64,000 nucleotides of DNA from positions 62,001 through 126,000 of the forward strand of contig NZ_VATK01000008.1 in assembly GCF_006546985.1 (NCBI RefSeq), in the 5' to 3' direction. Positions 32,701 to 41,978 of this stretch are shown in pieces. Both the position numbers and the translations under genes were made by a program. Numbering within the stretch: position 1 is the stretch's first letter; each line of letters begins with the position of its first letter. The notes below the pieces were generated by a model. It saw only the letters and a program-made list of their open reading frames with translations, had not been told where the DNA came from and did not search any database. This stretch comes from Bacillus sp. 03113 (GTDB lineage: Bacteria; Bacillota; Bacilli; Bacillales; Cytobacillaceae).

Positions 32701-33753
32701 TTATTCAAAAAACACTTTAAGTTCTTTTGGTTTCACAAATACGATATCACCAAGGGATAAATGAAGGTTTAAAAATTGCTCTTTTGTCAACTCGACCTCT
32801 ATGGACTCTTGAATATCCTTTCTTTTCACTTCAATTCGGACAACAGGACCAATCGCATGTATATGTTGAATAATCGATTCGATAGATGAAGATCCTGAAG
32901 ACTTTCGTTCGATGATAAAGTTATAAGGTCTGACATACCCAACACCAGCCCCCTGATGCTTTAATTCTGGAACTGCAATCTCTGCATTTCCCGTTTCCAA
33001 TTTTCCTTTATGAACCCTGCCTTTAAACAGGTTGACACTACCTAGAAAATCATAAACGAATGAATTAGCTGGGCGTTCATAAACCTCAGCCGGTGTACCT
33101 ATTTGTTCAATTTTCCCTTCATTCATGATCACAACTCGATCAGCAACATCTAACGCTTCTTCTTGATCATGAGTAACAAACACGCTTGTCACTTTAAATT
33201 CATCATGTAGTCTTCTTAACCAACGTCGAAGTTCTTTTCTGACCTTTGCATCTAAAGCCCCAAAAGGCTCATCAAGCAGCAGAATATTCGGCTCTACAGC
33301 AAGTGCTCTTGCTAACGCTACCCTTTGTCTTTGCCCACCTGATAATTGAGAAGGGTATCGATCATGATAAGATTCCATTTTAACAAGATGAAGTAATTCT
33401 GTTACTTTATCGTTGATGTCTTTTTTGCTCGGTCGAATTTTTCGAGGACGAACCTTTAATCCATAGGCAACATTTTCAAAAATGGTCATATGACGAAATA
33501 GTGCATAATGCTGAAAAACGAAACCGACATTTCGGTCTTTCACATGAAGATTTGTGAAATTTTGTTGATTGAATAAAATATTGCCATTATCAGTATGTTC
33601 AAGTCCGGCTATAATGCGCAGTAAGGAGGTTTTCCCTGAGCCTGAAGGCCCTAATAAGGCAACAAGTTCTCCGCTATTTATATTTAAATTTATATCTTGT
33701 AAAGCTTGAAATGATCCGTATCTCTTGGATACATTTTCGATGAGAATACTCAA
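32701..33753 (-). CDS. cysA: Sulfate/thiosulfate ABC transporter ATP-binding protein
   Basis: ATPase of the sulfate importer, 350 residues. Walker [19 protein letters not shown] near residue 35, Q-loop [13 protein letters not shown], signature [19 protein letters not shown] near residue 138, Walker [21 protein letters not shown], switch [17 protein letters not shown] near residue 190. The C-terminal 110 residues form the TOBE-like regulatory domain of the CysA/MalK branch. TTG start with AGGAGG 8 bases upstream. Last gene of sbp-cysT-cysW-cysA. The '[20 protein letters not shown]' segment is typical of CysA rather than other importers. Confidence 0.95.
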   Translation of the reverse strand: MSILIENVSKRYGSFQALQDINLNINSGELVALLGPSGSGKTSLLRIIAGLEHTDNGNILFNQQNFTNLHVKDRNVGFVFQHYALFRHMTIFENVAYGLKVRPRKIRPSKKDINDKVTELLHLVKMESYHDRYPSQLSGGQRQRVALARALAVEPNILLLDEPFGALDAKVRKELRRWLRRLHDEFKVTSVFVTHDQEEALDVADRVVIMNEGKIEQIGTPAEVYERPANSFVYDFLGSVNLFKGRVHKGKLETGNAEIAVPELKHQGAGVGYVRPYNFIIERKSSGSSSIESIIQHIHAIGPVVRIEVKRKDIQESIEVELTKEQFLNLHLSLGDIVFVKPKELKVFFE

Positions 33754-33773
33754 TATGTAAACCTCCTATCTTC

Positions 33774-34655
33774 CTATTTTTTCAAGTGCCGAAAATCAGC
33801 TTTCCATTCAATTAAATTTTTAATTACTAATGTAATGATGGCAAAAATAGACATAATGGATGCAACTGCAAATGCTGCAGAAAATTGATATTCATTGTAC
33901 AGAATCTCTATATGCAATGGCATTGTGTTTGTTAACCCGCGAATATGTCCAGAAACGACAGAAACTGCACCAAATTCACCAATTGTTCGAGCATTGCTTA
34001 GGATAATTCCATATAACAATCCCCATTTGATATTTGGTAATGTAACATACCAAAAAGTTTTAAACCCTCCTGCACCGAGCGTAAAGGATGCTTCTTCCTC
34101 CGATGTACCTATATTTTGCATCAACGGAATAAGTTCGCGTGCGATAAATGGGAATGTAACAAATAAAGAAGCTAAGACAATTCCTGGTACTGCAAAAATA
34201 ATTTTTATTTCATGCTCTTGCAAGAAAGGTCCCAACCATCCATGTAATCCAAATAATAAGACAAAAATTAGTCCAGCAATTACGGGTGATACTGTGAAGG
34301 GCAAATCAATTAAAGTAATAAGAAAGTTTTTCCCTCTAAAATCATACTTTGTAATCGCCCATGCAGCGATAATACCAAATAAGGCGTTTATTGGAATGGT
34401 AATAAGAACAATCAATAGCGTCAGCTTAATAGCTGATATTGTATCTGGATTTGATATGGCAGCAAAGTAAACCTCTGAACCTTTTTCAAATGCTTTTACA
34501 AATATAGCGATCAAAGGAACAATTAAAAATAAAGACAAAAATAATAAAACAACTGAGATAAGGATCCATTGGATGAGCTTCGATTCATTTGTAGCACTCA
34601 CTTTTAAGAGGTTATTTTTTTTTAGATTTAATAGAGTTTCATTATTCGATTCCAA
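33774..34655 (-). CDS. cysW: Sulfate ABC transporter permease CysW
   Basis: Inner-membrane permease, 293 residues, six transmembrane segments. The EAA loop contacting the ATPase is 'EEEASFTLGAGGFKTFWYVT' followed by LPNIKWG near residue 200. 'SNARTIGEFGAVSVVSGHIR' and 'GLTNTMPLHIEILYNEY' are characteristic of CysW/CysT permeases. Starts with TTG (MESNNETLLN) with AGGAGG 7 bases upstream; the N-terminal 30 residues are hydrophilic and cytosolic. Spaced 11 bp from cysT and 20 bp from cysA, so one transcript is expected. Confidence 0.94.
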   Translation of the reverse strand: MESNNETLLNLKKNNLLKVSATNESKLIQWILISVVLLFLSLFLIVPLIAIFVKAFEKGSEVYFAAISNPDTISAIKLTLLIVLITIPINALFGIIAAWAITKYDFRGKNFLITLIDLPFTVSPVIAGLIFVLLFGLHGWLGPFLQEHEIKIIFAVPGIVLASLFVTFPFIARELIPLMQNIGTSEEEASFTLGAGGFKTFWYVTLPNIKWGLLYGIILSNARTIGEFGAVSVVSGHIRGLTNTMPLHIEILYNEYQFSAAFAVASIMSIFAIITLVIKNLIEWKADFRHLKK

Positions 34656-34666
34656 AAATACACCTC

Positions 34667-35506
34667 CTATTCCCTAATAAACTTCCTGCTTGACCACCAT
34701 TGTAAAATATTAATCAAAAACAAGATTAAAAATGTAATGATTAACATAACAGCTGCGACTGCGGTAGCCCCTGCATAATCATATTGTTCTAATTTTGTCA
34801 TAATAATAAGCGGTGTGATTTCTGTTTTAAATGGCATATTGCCAGCAATAAAAACAACTGATCCATATTCACCAAGAGCACGGGCAAATGAAAGAGCAAA
34901 TCCCGTTAATAAGGCAGGGACTAATTCAGGTAAAATGATTTTCCTAAACGTTTGTAGCCTGTTCGCACCTAAAGATGCCGATGCTTCTTCAACTTCTTTT
35001 TCAATATTCTCTAATACTGGCTGAACCATTCGAACAACAAACGGAAGACCAATAAAAATAAGAGCTATTGTAATACCTAACGATGAAAAAGCGATTCTAA
35101 AAGAAAAAAGCTGACCGATCCAGCCATTTGATGCATATAGAGTCGTTAAGGTGATCCCTGCAACTGCCGTGGGCAATGCAAAAGGTAAATCGACTAGACC
35201 ATCCATCAAACGTTTTCCAGGAAAATGATATCTTGTTAAGACCCATGCGATCAGTACACCAAATACGCCATTAATAATAGCTGCTGTAAAAGCTGTAACA
35301 AAACTTAATCGGTATGAGGCTATGACTCTTGGATCTATGATTGTCTTCCAAAAATCCTCAAAACCCATTGACATTGACTTCCAAAAGATCATGGATAGTG
35401 GGATCAATACTATGATAGCGAGATATAGTAATGTAAATCCCAACGTAATTCCAAAACCAGGAAATACAGATGTTTTCTTGTTCTTAAGTCCCACATTCAT
35501 ATCCAT
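34667..35506 (-). CDS. cysT: Sulfate ABC transporter permease CysT
   Basis: Inner-membrane permease, 279 residues, six hydrophobic segments. The EAA loop is 'EVEEASASLGANRLQTFRKI' with ILPELVPALLTG near residue 180, and 'SFARALGEYGSVVFIAGNMP' near residue 210 is the CysT signature, followed by 'EITPLIIMTKLEQYDYAGAT'. It heterodimerises with CysW. AAGGAG is 6 bases before the ATG. About 160 bp separate it from sbp; that gap holds a stable hairpin that could set the ratio of binding protein to permease. Confidence 0.95.
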   Translation of the reverse strand: MDMNVGLKNKKTSVFPGFGITLGFTLLYLAIIVLIPLSMIFWKSMSMGFEDFWKTIIDPRVIASYRLSFVTAFTAAIINGVFGVLIAWVLTRYHFPGKRLMDGLVDLPFALPTAVAGITLTTLYASNGWIGQLFSFRIAFSSLGITIALIFIGLPFVVRMVQPVLENIEKEVEEASASLGANRLQTFRKIILPELVPALLTGFALSFARALGEYGSVVFIAGNMPFKTEITPLIIMTKLEQYDYAGATAVAAVMLIITFLILFLINILQWWSSRKFIRE

Positions 35507-35608
35507 TTTTTCTCCTTACCTCTTTTTAGAAAGCGCAATAACCCTGTACCAAAGGAGTGCCTTGCGTACACGCTGGGTGCGTAAAACGTCAACCATTATA
35601 GATTACAA

Positions 35609-35640
35609 TAATCAGGTGGAGTTCTGTCCCCACCTGATTA
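35609..35640. terminator. Stable hairpin between sbp and cysT
   Basis: TAATCAGGTGG and CCACCTGATTA are perfect 11-base arms around a 10-base loop. No U-run follows on the minus strand (ATTGTAATC), so it is likely a 3'-end stabiliser or partial attenuator after sbp, not a full terminator. Confidence 0.55.
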
Positions 35641-35667
35641 CTAGATCTTTTTACTCACAGAAAAGAT

Positions 35668-36726
35668 TTACTTTGGTTGATAAATTTGATCGAAGGTTCC
35701 ACCATCGTTAAAATGTGTTTCCTGCGCTTTTTTCCAACCTCCAAAATCTTTATCTACAGTCACTAAATCTATATTCGGAAATTGATCTTTATATTTCTCT
35801 AATACTTCTTTGTTTCTTGGGCGATAGAAATTTTTAGCTGCGATTTCTTGCCCTTTTTCAGTGTACAAGTATTTTAAATACGCTTCTGCTGCTTTTCTTG
35901 TACCTTTTTTATCAACAACTTTATCTACCACAGCAACGGGAGGTTCTGCTAATATACTTAACGATGGGTTTACAATTTCAAATTTGTCCTCTCCAAATTC
36001 TTTTAAGGTTAAATATGCTTCATTTTCCCAAGCAATTAATACATCTCCGATTCCTCTTTCAACAAAAGTAGTCGTTGAACCCCTTGCCCCAGAATCTAAA
36101 ACTTCAACATTCTGGTAAAGATTTTTAATAAAGTCCTTTACCTTCGCTTCGTCATTATTATATTTTTTACTAGCAAAGGCCCATGCAGCTAAATAGTTCC
36201 ATCTTGCTCCACCTGAAGTTTTAGGATTTGGTGTAATAACAGACACGCCTTTTTTCGTTAAATCATCCCAGTCTTTTATTTGCTTCGGATTTCCTTTTTT
36301 CACCAAGAATACGATTGTTGATGTATATGGTGTTGAATTGTCCGGTAAGTTTTTTTGCCAATCCGCCGATAAAAGGTTTGCAGCAGTTGAGATTTCATCA
36401 ATATCATAGGCTAAAGCAAGTGTTACAACATCTGCCTCTAACCCATCAATTACTGCTCTTCCTTGTTTACCAGATCCTCCATGAGATTGTTGAATCGTTA
36501 CGGTTTGACCAGTCTCTTCTTTCCAGTGCTTAGCAAAATCAGTATTAAACTCTTGATATAACTCCCTTGTTGGATCATAAGAAACATTTAATAGTTCAAT
36601 AGGTTCTTTATTACTCGATGCAGCTGTGTCTTTGCTTTCTTTTTCTGTTTTCGTATTTGCGCCGCATCCCGCCAAAGCTCCGATAATTAATATAAAACTA
36701 ATAATAACAATCCATTTCTTCATCAC
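35668..36726 (-). CDS. sbp: Sulfate-binding lipoprotein
   Basis: Extracellular solute-binding lipoprotein of the sulfate importer, 352 residues. Signal peptide with lipobox LAGC (cysteine near residue 21), then '[20 protein letters not shown]', '[20 protein letters not shown]', '[13 protein letters not shown]', '[20 protein letters not shown]' and '[20 protein letters not shown]', all typical of the sulfate-binding Sbp/CysP family. Either GTG 36726 or ATG 36723 can serve as start; both have AGGAGG at 7-10 bases. First gene of the operon, with a leader hairpin and two dyads upstream. Confidence 0.96.
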   Translation of the reverse strand: MMKKWIVIISFILIIGALAGCGANTKTEKESKDTAASSNKEPIELLNVSYDPTRELYQEFNTDFAKHWKEETGQTVTIQQSHGGSGKQGRAVIDGLEADVVTLALAYDIDEISTAANLLSADWQKNLPDNSTPYTSTIVFLVKKGNPKQIKDWDDLTKKGVSVITPNPKTSGGARWNYLAAWAFASKKYNNDEAKVKDFIKNLYQNVEVLDSGARGSTTTFVERGIGDVLIAWENEAYLTLKEFGEDKFEIVNPSLSILAEPPVAVVDKVVDKKGTRKAAEAYLKYLYTEKGQEIAAKNFYRPRNKEVLEKYKDQFPNIDLVTVDKDFGGWKKAQETHFNDGGTFDQIYQPK

Positions 36727-36756
36727 TTTGTATCCTCCTAATTTCTATGTACAAAA

Positions 36757-36798
36757 AAGGCATATTTACCCCTTCATGTAATAGAGAAAATATGCCTT
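36757..36798 (-). terminator. Intrinsic terminator in the sbp leader
   Basis: On the minus strand AAGGCATATTT pairs with AAATATGCCTT, followed by TTTTTTG. It lies only about 30 bases before the sbp start and after the presumed promoter, so it looks like a leader attenuator. Confidence 0.75.
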
Positions 36799-36844
36799 CA
36801 GTTGACTGATTAGCAAATATATGGTTGTGAAATAAATATAGAAT

Positions 36845-36890
36845 GAAATCGCGATTTCGAATTCTTAATGATCTTATTGATATTAAGAAT
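36845..36890. promoter_or_regulatory. Two dyads upstream of the sulfate operon
   Basis: GAAATCGCGATTTC (36845-36858) is a perfect 14-bp palindrome. Just beyond, ATTCTTAAT and ATTAAGAAT (36861-36869 and 36882-36890) form a 9-bp inverted repeat spaced by 12. Their site 120-165 bp before sbp suggests operators; I cannot assign CymR or another regulator by eye. Confidence 0.45.
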
Positions 36891-37077
36891 AATCATACTA
36901 TTCCAAGTTGTCAACTATGTTTTTAAGAATTTATTTCTATTTCTCTAAAAATATACTATGGAGCTGATCTCAAAATTTTGAACACTACCCATTTTTCAGA
37001 CTATTTAAAAACAAAGATTGCTTTAATAAATATGTTATATTGTTATAATTCACAATAGAGAAAGTAGAGTGTATAGC

Positions 37078-37251
37078 ATGATCAAACTAAGAATAAACAG
37101 CCAAAACAAAAAAGAACTTACTGCTTTTATAAAAGAACTGGAACAGAAATGTATGATCAAATATTTGTCAGATCCATATGAAAGCAGCAACAATCCAAAA
37201 TACAAAAACTCAAAAGAAATTAGGATTTATGCTGATATAGAAATGAAATAG
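37078..37251 (+). CDS. Small YvzF/DUF3970-like protein
   Basis: A 57-residue soluble protein: MIKLRINSQNKKELTAFIKE, LEQKCMIKYLSDPYESSNN, then KEIRIYADIEMK. The layout (short beta strand 'IKLRI', a helix with 'ELTAFIKELE', a second strand after 'SDPYESS..NPKYKNSKEIRIYADIE') resembles the Bacillus DUF3970/YvzF small proteins, function unknown. A GTG/ATG three codons upstream is possible; the ATG at 37078 is preferred by alignment with that family. It is divergent from sbp. Confidence 0.55.
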   Translation: MIKLRINSQNKKELTAFIKELEQKCMIKYLSDPYESSNNPKYKNSKEIRIYADIEMK

Positions 37252-37288
37252 TTCATTTTACTAATTTCTAAAAATATTAAATACAAAG

Positions 37289-37317
37289 TTGCAAAACGAA
37301 CGTTTGTTTGGTAAACT
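37289..37317 (+). promoter_or_regulatory. Promoter with embedded LexA-type box
   Basis: TTGCAA and TAAACT are spaced by exactly 17 bases, and the spacer contains CGAACGTTTGTTTG (37297-37310), which fits CGAAC-N4-GTTYG. LexA bound here would cover the promoter of the PhnB-like gene starting at 37361. Confidence 0.55.
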
Positions 37318-37360
37318 GATATTGAGCAATACATAAAATTCAAAGGAGCGTGTTCCATTT

Positions 37361-37777
37361 ATGAAATATCAAGCTACCCCATATCTTACATTTGAAGGGA
37401 AAGCAAAAGAAGCTCTAAAATATTATGAAGAAGTATTTGAAGGCGAAGTCCAAGGTATTCAAACATTTGGAGAAGCCGATTTTCCAACACCTCCTGAAGC
37501 AGATGATCTTGTGATGCATGCTCAATTCAAAAAAGGCGAGTTATTTTTAATGGTCTCAGACTCTTTTTTAGGCAGCACTGTAACAATCGGCTCAAACGTT
37601 TCATTAGCTCTTGAAATGGAAAGCGAAGTAGAAATTCAAAAAATATATGGGGCTTTAAGTAAAAAAGGGACTGTAATCATGGAGCTTCAAGACACTTTTT
37701 GGGGTGCAAAATTCGCTAAAGTTAAAGATGCTTTCGGAGTGATCTGGGATTTAAATTACACTAAACCTCAAGAGTAA
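37361..37777 (+). CDS. VOC family protein, PhnB-like
   Basis: A 138-residue vicinal-oxygen-chelate protein of the PhnB/3-demethylubiquinone-methyltransferase-like subgroup. 'TPYLTFEGKAKEALKYYEEV' at the N-terminus, 'DLVMHAQFKKGELFLMVSDS' in the middle, and 'MELQDTFWGAKFAKVKDAFG' with VIWDLNY at the end are the usual PhnB-like landmarks. Activity is unknown for most members; some relatives act in antibiotic or methylglyoxal resistance. AAAGGAG lies about 10 bases upstream of ATG. Its promoter carries a LexA-type box, and a terminator follows, so it is a single-gene unit. Confidence 0.9.
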   Translation: MKYQATPYLTFEGKAKEALKYYEEVFEGEVQGIQTFGEADFPTPPEADDLVMHAQFKKGELFLMVSDSFLGSTVTIGSNVSLALEMESEVEIQKIYGALSKKGTVIMELQDTFWGAKFAKVKDAFGVIWDLNYTKPQE

Positions 37778-37803
37778 ATATCATCAATCATATAATAAAT
37801 GAG

Positions 37804-37827
37804 AGGAGTCCATTTTTAGTGACTCCT
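37804..37827 (+). terminator. Terminator of the PhnB-like gene
   Basis: AGGAGTC pairs with GACTCCT around a 10-base loop, followed by TTTTAAG, 26 bases beyond the stop. Confidence 0.75.
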
Positions 37828-38087
37828 TTTTAAGTATATATAGGTCAACCATGTTCAATAGTAAGGACAAACTCTATTGAAAAACCTTCGAAAGCCTCTC
37901 TTATAGTCTCCCTAAATAATCCCCTTTTCAGTTATAAACCAATATTTATATGTGAACTAAAATTATGTTTTATTGGTAATCATCATATCTTATTAATTTT
38001 GTTCATCATTATGTAATAATCAACTCTTCTGAATGTATGATAACATGATGATATTATTTAAGAAATAATCTATGGAGCTGATATTCG
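37828..38087. other. Intergenic region
   Basis: About 260 AT-rich bases with no gene that I can support. It probably carries the promoter of the small membrane protein gene; TATGATAAC-type -10 sequences occur near 38040. Confidence 0.5.
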
Positions 38088-38552
38088 ATGAAAACTCAGT
38101 CAAAAAAATCGTTTTCTTGCTGGTTACTGATCATTTTGCACTGTTTATTGGGAGTTGGTGCTATTTTGGGTGGCGGAGGCTTAATCATATCCCCTAAAGG
38201 AGACCTTCTTCATATGCCTCTCAGTTTGTTACAAAACACTCCTTTTCATTCCTTCCTACTCCCGGGTTTTCTCCTATTTATTTTCCTGGGGATTTTACCT
38301 TTAATGGTAGTCATTTACTTAATAACTGAAAAACCATGCAAAACTGCAGAATTATTCAATATTTATAAGGATTTCAAATGGTCCTGGACTTACTCTTTTT
38401 ATATTGGAGTGATTCTTATTATCTGGATAACCATTGAAGCTTATTTGATCCATTCTTTTGTTTTTGTACATGTTGCGTATATTTTTCTTGGATTATCAAT
38501 TCAAATTGTGACTCTATTACCTTCCGTTAAACAAAACTATACCTTGAAATAA
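38088..38552 (+). CDS. Hypothetical four-helix membrane protein
   Basis: A 154-residue membrane protein with four hydrophobic segments: residues about 10-33 (WLLIILHCLLGVGAILGGGG), 55-78, 97-117 and 122-142. A short basic N-terminus (MKTQSKKSFS) and basic tail suggest both ends are cytosolic. I do not recognise a named family. Similar small proteins are scattered in Bacillus as uncharacterised membrane proteins. A weak GGAG-type site precedes the ATG. It is convergent with citB across a shared terminator. Confidence 0.75.
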   Translation: MKTQSKKSFSCWLLIILHCLLGVGAILGGGGLIISPKGDLLHMPLSLLQNTPFHSFLLPGFLLFIFLGILPLMVVIYLITEKPCKTAELFNIYKDFKWSWTYSFYIGVILIIWITIEAYLIHSFVFVHVAYIFLGLSIQIVTLLPSVKQNYTLK

Positions 38553-38566
38553 TTTTTTCACATACT

Positions 38567-38598
38567 AACCGCTGTATGGATTAATCCATACAGCGGTT
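38567..38598. terminator. Bidirectional terminator between the membrane protein and citB
   Basis: A perfect 32-base palindrome centred on TTAA, with arm AACCGCTGTATGGA, then TTTTTG. It lies 11 bases beyond the citB stop on the other strand. Confidence 0.9.
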
Positions 38599-38609
38599 TT
38601 TGATAAATA

Positions 38610-41318
38610 TTAGTTTTGAAGCTTATCACGGAGTACCATTTGCAGAATACCTCCATGGCGATAATAATCTATTTCTACTTCAGAATCAAACCGAACAAGA
38701 ACTTCAAATTCCGTTTTGTTTCCTTGCTCATCTGTAGCGACCACTTTCAGATAATCACGTGGTTTTACGGTTTCATCAACAAGAACATCAATCGTTTCTT
38801 GACCAGTTAATCCAAGGGAATCAGCACTATCTCCCTCTTTAAATTGAAGCGGGAGAACGCCCATTAACACTAGGTTTGATCGATGAATCCTCTCAAAACT
38901 TTCAGCAATAACAGTTTTTATTCCTAACAAATTCGTCCCTTTTGCAGCCCAGTCCCGTGAGGAACCCATTCCATAGTCTTTACCAGCTAAAACGATTAGA
39001 CCCGTTCCATCATGCTTATATTTCATACAGGCATCATAGATCGACATGACTTCTTTTGTTGGCCAATATGTTGTATAGCCGCCCTCAGTACCAGGAGCAA
39101 TTTGATTTCGGATTCGAATATTGGCGAACGTCCCTCTCATCATCACTTCATGGTTTCCACGACGAGAACCATAGGAGTTAAAATCACGTGGAGCAACTCC
39201 ATTTTCTTGTAAATATTTTCCGGCAGGCGTATCTTTTCCAATCGCTCCTGCAGGAGAAATATGATCTGTTGTTACAGAATCCCCAAATTTCCCTACAACA
39301 CGCAAGCCGATAATCGGATTAACATCATCTGGATTTGGTTTCAACCCCTCAAAGAAAGGAGGATTTTGAATATAAGTAGATGTATCGTCAAATGAATATA
39401 AAGGCTCATTGCTCGTTTTAATTTCATTCCAACGGGCATTATCATCAAACACATGCTCATATTCTTTTCTAAATAATTCTGGAGTCACCGTTTGCTTTAC
39501 AACTTCATTGACTTCGGCTGCCTGCGGCCAAATATCTTTAAAGAAAACATCGTTTCCGTTTTTGTCTTTTCCAATCGGATCATTTTGCAGATCAATGTTT
39601 ACAGTACCTGCTAAGGCATACGCCACGACAAGTGGTGGAGACGCTAAATAGTTCGCTTTTACAAGCGGGTGAATTCGGCCTTCAAAGTTACGGTTCCCTG
39701 AAAGCACGGATGTAACAAGCAGGTCATTGTCAGCGATTGATTTTTCAATTTCTTCCTTTAATGGACCAGAATTCCCAATACAAGTTGTACAGCCATATCC
39801 AACTAAGTTGAAACCTAGTTTTTCTAGATAAGGCAGTAATCCGGAATCTCGAAGATACCCAGTAACAACCTTTGATCCAGGTGCTAATGAAGTCTTAACA
39901 AACTTAGGTACTTCCATTCCAAGGTCAACTGCCTTCTTCGCAACTAAACCTGCTCCAACTAGAACATATGGATTGGAAGTATTTGTACAGCTTGTTATGG
40001 CAGCGATAGCAACTGCACCTGTACTCATTTCTACTGTATCACCATTATCAAAAAGAACATTCATTTTTTTATTGATTTCATTTTCTGCTAATCCAAACCC
40101 TTGATTTCCTTGAGGTGCGCTTAACGATGTATTAAACGCTTTCTTCATTTTAGAAAGAGGGATTAGATCCTGAGGACGTTTAGGACCCGATAGATTAGCT
40201 TCAATTGTACTTAAATCAATTTCTACTACATCTGTATAAATCGGATCTTCGTCCGGATTAAAGAAAAGACCATTTTCTTTACAATACTTTTCAACTACTT
40301 GAATTTGAGCTTCTGAACGTCCAGTCAAACGCATATAATCAAGAGATTCAGCATCAACTGGGAAAAATCCACAGGTTGCACCATATTCAGGTGCCATATT
40401 TGCAACCGTTGCGCGATCAGCTAAAGGTAATGAGGTAACCCCTGAACCGAAAAATTCCACAAATTTGCCAACTACACCTTTGCTTCTTAGTACTTGTGTT
40501 ACTTTTAAAGCAAGATCAGTCGCAGTTGATCCGTTTGGTAAATCACCTATTAGCTTTACTCCAACCACTTCTGGAACTGGAAAATAAGATGGCTGCCCAA
40601 GCATTCCTGCTTCAGCTTCGATACCACCTACGCCCCATCCGAGAACTCCAATTCCGTTAATCATGGTTGTATGTGAGTCAGTCCCTACTAATGTATCAGG
40701 AAATGCTTCATATTCATTAGCTGAAATTTCATTTGTAAGGACAACACCAGCTAAGAATTCTAAGTTTACTTGGTGTACGATTCCTGTAGCGGGTGGAACA
40801 GCACGATAATTATCAAATGCCTTTTGTGCCCAGCTTAAAAATTGATAGCGTTCTGCATTTCTTTCAAATTCAAGATCCATATTGGCAAAAAGTGCATCTG
40901 ATGTTCCATATTTATCAACTTGAACAGAATGATCAATAACAAGATCTACCGGTTTTTCTGGATTAATCTTGTCAGGATCTCCTCCCATATCAGCCATCGC
41001 CTTACGAAGAGATGCTAAGTCTACAACAGCAGGTACCCCTGTAAAATCTTGTAGGATTACACGTGAAGGTTTAAACGGAACATCGATTTCCTTAATCTCA
41101 TCCGTTCCCCATTTTGCCAGATTTTCAACATGTTCTTTAGTAATAACTCTGCCATCAAGCTGACGTAAAACAGATTCAAGTAATACTTTAATGGAATACG
41201 GAAGCTTTGATATCTTTCCTATTCCTGCGTCTTCAAGCGCGGATAATTGATAATAGTTATAGTGTTTGCCTTCTATCTCGAAAAATTTTCGAGCATTAAA
41301 AACATCATTCATTGCCAT
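38610..41318 (-). CDS. citB: Aconitate hydratase (aconitase)
   Basis: TCA-cycle enzyme converting citrate to isocitrate; in Bacillus the apo-form also binds iron-responsive RNA elements. 902 residues, usual for the AcnA/IRP1 type. '[20 protein letters not shown]' with [17 protein letters not shown] near residue 205; cluster cysteines in [19 protein letters not shown] (about residue 440) and [19 protein letters not shown] (about 505); swivel domain '[20 protein letters not shown]' and '[20 protein letters not shown]' near residue 780, with substrate-binding arginines. AAGGGGTG precedes ATG. Two ATAA/TTAT dyads overlap or flank its promoter. The location near yneN, sspP and cotM matches B. subtilis. 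Confidence 0.98.
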   Translation of the reverse strand: MAMNDVFNARKFFEIEGKHYNYYQLSALEDAGIGKISKLPYSIKVLLESVLRQLDGRVITKEHVENLAKWGTDEIKEIDVPFKPSRVILQDFTGVPAVVDLASLRKAMADMGGDPDKINPEKPVDLVIDHSVQVDKYGTSDALFANMDLEFERNAERYQFLSWAQKAFDNYRAVPPATGIVHQVNLEFLAGVVLTNEISANEYEAFPDTLVGTDSHTTMINGIGVLGWGVGGIEAEAGMLGQPSYFPVPEVVGVKLIGDLPNGSTATDLALKVTQVLRSKGVVGKFVEFFGSGVTSLPLADRATVANMAPEYGATCGFFPVDAESLDYMRLTGRSEAQIQVVEKYCKENGLFFNPDEDPIYTDVVEIDLSTIEANLSGPKRPQDLIPLSKMKKAFNTSLSAPQGNQGFGLAENEINKKMNVLFDNGDTVEMSTGAVAIAAITSCTNTSNPYVLVGAGLVAKKAVDLGMEVPKFVKTSLAPGSKVVTGYLRDSGLLPYLEKLGFNLVGYGCTTCIGNSGPLKEEIEKSIADNDLLVTSVLSGNRNFEGRIHPLVKANYLASPPLVVAYALAGTVNIDLQNDPIGKDKNGNDVFFKDIWPQAAEVNEVVKQTVTPELFRKEYEHVFDDNARWNEIKTSNEPLYSFDDTSTYIQNPPFFEGLKPNPDDVNPIIGLRVVGKFGDSVTTDHISPAGAIGKDTPAGKYLQENGVAPRDFNSYGSRRGNHEVMMRGTFANIRIRNQIAPGTEGGYTTYWPTKEVMSIYDACMKYKHDGTGLIVLAGKDYGMGSSRDWAAKGTNLLGIKTVIAESFERIHRSNLVLMGVLPLQFKEGDSADSLGLTGQETIDVLVDETVKPRDYLKVVATDEQGNKTEFEVLVRFDSEVEIDYYRHGGILQMVLRDKLQN

Positions 41319-41415
41319 ATGTAGTCACCCCTTATGTTTTTCATCATATCGCATAAATAGAAGAATTGTCGAAAGGTTTTCATTATTCCCTCTCTTTTTC
41401 TACCTCTTTTATCTT

Positions 41416-41445
41416 AATATAGCTTTTGATATAAGTAAATAACAA
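41416..41445 (-). promoter_or_regulatory. Candidate citB promoter
   Basis: On the minus strand, TTGTTA (41440-41445) and TATATT (41416-41421) are spaced by 18 bases, about 98 bp upstream of the citB ATG. The -35 overlaps one of the dyads. Confidence 0.5.
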
Positions 41446-41477
41446 GAATGTTATAGTTTCTGATAAGATTTTCTTAT
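41439..41477. promoter_or_regulatory. CcpC-type operators of citB
   Basis: ATAAGATTTTCTTAT (41463-41477) fits the CcpC dyad ATAA-N7-TTAT exactly and is centred about 60 bp upstream of the predicted start point. A second dyad ATAACAAGAATGTTAT (41439-41454) covers the -35. CcpC, a citrate-responsive LysR regulator, controls citB in B. subtilis through sites of this type near -66 and -27. Confidence 0.7.
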
Positions 41478-41543
41478 GCTATATTTATAAAAGGAATAAA
41501 AATCTCTTTGGGATGGCTTCTATTTTATTTCATCTATAAAAGA

Positions 41544-41592
41544 GAGGGAGTCCCAAAAGTGATTGGAACACTTGATTTGGGGCACCCTCTTA
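41544..41592 (-). terminator. Hairpin downstream of the DUF2524-like gene
   Basis: The minus strand shows AAGAGGGTGCCCCAAAT paired imperfectly with TTTGGGACTCCCTCTC-type sequence. It lies 10 bases beyond the stop of the DUF2524-like gene and upstream of the citB control region. Confidence 0.6.
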
Positions 41593-41601
41593 AAGATTGA
41601 A

Positions 41602-41862
41602 CTATTCATTTTGATTTATTTCATCTACAATTGGTTTTATATCCTTTTTAAATTTTTCCAACTGCTTGCGTTGATGTTCAGATGCAACTTCATGTGCATT
41701 TTCAATTGACTGGTAAGCTTCATTGACTTCTTGTTTTAAATGCTTTAGTTCATGTCCATATGTTCCAGAATTTCGATTTAACTCATAATAAAGTTCTTCA
41801 GCATCTTCTTTTGCTTGTTGAGCCGCTTGGAATGCTTGCTGCTTATTTTTGTGATAAGGCAT
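41602..41862 (-). CDS. Small coiled-coil protein, DUF2524/YtzC-like
   Basis: An 86-residue, charged, almost entirely helical protein: MPYHKNKQQAFQAAQQAKED, 'GTYGHELKHLKQEVNEAYQS', 'ASEHQRKQLEKFKKDIKPIV'. The arrangement G(H/T)Y...(L/Q)xxAYxxIxxxxxxAxxxQRxQLxxxxxxI resembles YtzC/DUF2524 proteins of Bacillus, of unknown function. A GTG three codons upstream is in frame, but GGAG lies 8 bases before ATG 41862. In B. subtilis sspO occupies the place between citB and sspP; I see no sspO here. Confidence 0.6.
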   Translation of the reverse strand: MPYHKNKQQAFQAAQQAKEDAEELYYELNRNSGTYGHELKHLKQEVNEAYQSIENAHEVASEHQRKQLEKFKKDIKPIVDEINQNE

Positions 41863-41978
41863 TCTATCCACTCCTCATTCATCTTTTTCACTACCTTTAC
41901 ATTCTCCTTTTTGCAATAAAAATATACAGTATAAATTGCATTGAAATTATTATCCTAATGATTAGGAGGGATGCATAA

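Noticed and set aside
33895-34470. 191-residue open frame on the plus strand
   Set aside because: It is antisense to the well-supported cysW permease gene, with no protein-like motifs and no ribosome binding site; a shadow of a coding strand with few stop codons.
36727-37068. S-box or T-box riboswitch in the sulfate operon leader
   Set aside because: Only a short leader with a terminator was seen; none of the conserved S-box or T-box blocks could be found.
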